This document shows, one piece after another, positions 4,876 to 5,257 of a stretch of 5,257 nucleotides of DNA. The first letter of the stretch is position 1; every line of letters begins with the position of its first letter. Source of the stretch: Gammaproteobacteria bacterium. GTDB taxonomy: Bacteria; Pseudomonadota; Gammaproteobacteria; S012-40. The notes under the pieces were generated by a model that saw only the letters and a list, made by a program, of their open reading frames with translations, did not search any database and was not told the DNA's origin. The stretch spans positions 1 to 5,257 of the forward strand of contig WFVN01000271.1 of the NCBI GenBank assembly GCA_015491615.1, written 5' to 3'. A program made the position numbers and the translations under genes.

Positions 4876-5257
4876 TCAGGCCACTTCGGCGGCCTTGCGC
4901 TTGTACTCGTCCATCCGGTGGAAGTTGAGATAGCGGTAGATCTCCGCCGCCATGGGCTCGATGCGGCGGGCGTGTTCCATGTACTCCGCCACCGTGGGGA
5001 TGCGCCCGAGGCGGGCGGAGACGGCGGCCAGCTCGGCCGAGGCCAGGTACACGCGCGCGTCCTTGCCCATGCGGTTGGGGAAGTTGCGGGTGGAAGTGGA
5101 GACCACCGTGGCGCCGTCGGCGACGCGCGCCTGGTTGCCCATGCACAGGGAGCAGCCGGGCACCTCGGTGCGCGCCCCCACGCGCCCGAAGATGGCGTAG
5201 TAGCCCTCCTCGACGAGCCGGTGCTGGTCCATCTTCGTGGGCGGGGCGATCCACAGG
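4876..5257 (-). CDS. acnB: Aconitate hydratase B, C-terminal fragment (cut by window edge)
   Basis: These are the last 126 residues of the bifunctional aconitase B / 2-methylisocitrate dehydratase, a cytoplasmic [4Fe-4S] TCA-cycle enzyme of about 865 residues in E. coli. The frame is open to the window edge and begins LWIAPPTKMDQHRLVEEGYY, very close to the E. coli sequence as recalled, so the Met at 5232 is internal and not a start. PGCSLCMGNQ supplies two of the three cluster-ligating cysteines (residues 35 and 38 of the fragment). It is followed by the substrate-site segment STSTRNFPNRMG and by VYLASAELAAVSA, and it ends ...MDEYKRKAAEVA. The third cysteine and domains 1-3 lie outside the window. 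The next gene on this strand is the yejM-like gene, 204 bases downstream and functionally unrelated as far as is known. Confidence 0.95.
   Translation of the reverse strand, partial: LWIAPPTKMDQHRLVEEGYYAIFGRVGARTEVPGCSLCMGNQARVADGATVVSTSTRNFPNRMGKDARVYLASAELAAVSARLGRIPTVAEYMEHARRIEPMAAEIYRYLNFHRMDEYKRKAAEVA

Overview
This is a very GC-rich window (roughly 70% by eye) from a Gram-negative proteobacterium, most likely a gammaproteobacterium. The helicase and TsaB resemble their E. coli counterparts closely and sit in the same yoaA-tsaB order. There is also an AcnB-type aconitase and a YejM-like inner-membrane protein, both typical of such organisms. Bases 1-19 are not genomic: they match exactly the Tn5 mosaic end used in Nextera libraries, so the window starts at a contig edge with untrimmed adapter.

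Plus strand, 20-2866: the C-terminal half of a YoaA/DinG-type helicase (5' end missing) overlaps tsaB by 4 bases (ATGA). TsaB is a subunit of the machinery that makes t6A in tRNA. After 37 bases comes a 377-residue exported protein made almost entirely of pentapeptide repeats, with a signal peptide that combines a twin-arginine motif and a lipobox. These three genes look like one transcription unit.

Minus strand, 5257-2854: the C-terminal end of aconitase B (acnB, cut by the window edge), then a 204-base spacer, then a five-helix membrane protein with a periplasmic alkaline-phosphatase/sulfatase-fold domain of the YejM/PbgA/LapC type. Unlike E. coli YejM, it appears to keep its catalytic and metal-binding residues. 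Its stop codon lies inside the end of the convergent pentapeptide gene (13-base tail-to-tail overlap).

The acnB-yejM spacer is the most unexplained stretch. It has an AT-rich island beside the yejM-like start and a back-to-back series of inverted repeats covering about 175 bases, some interleaved in a pseudoknot-like arrangement. No complete new defence or mobile system is visible. The best leads are this structured spacer, the predicted Tat-lipoprotein pentapeptide helix, and the apparently active YejM homologue.
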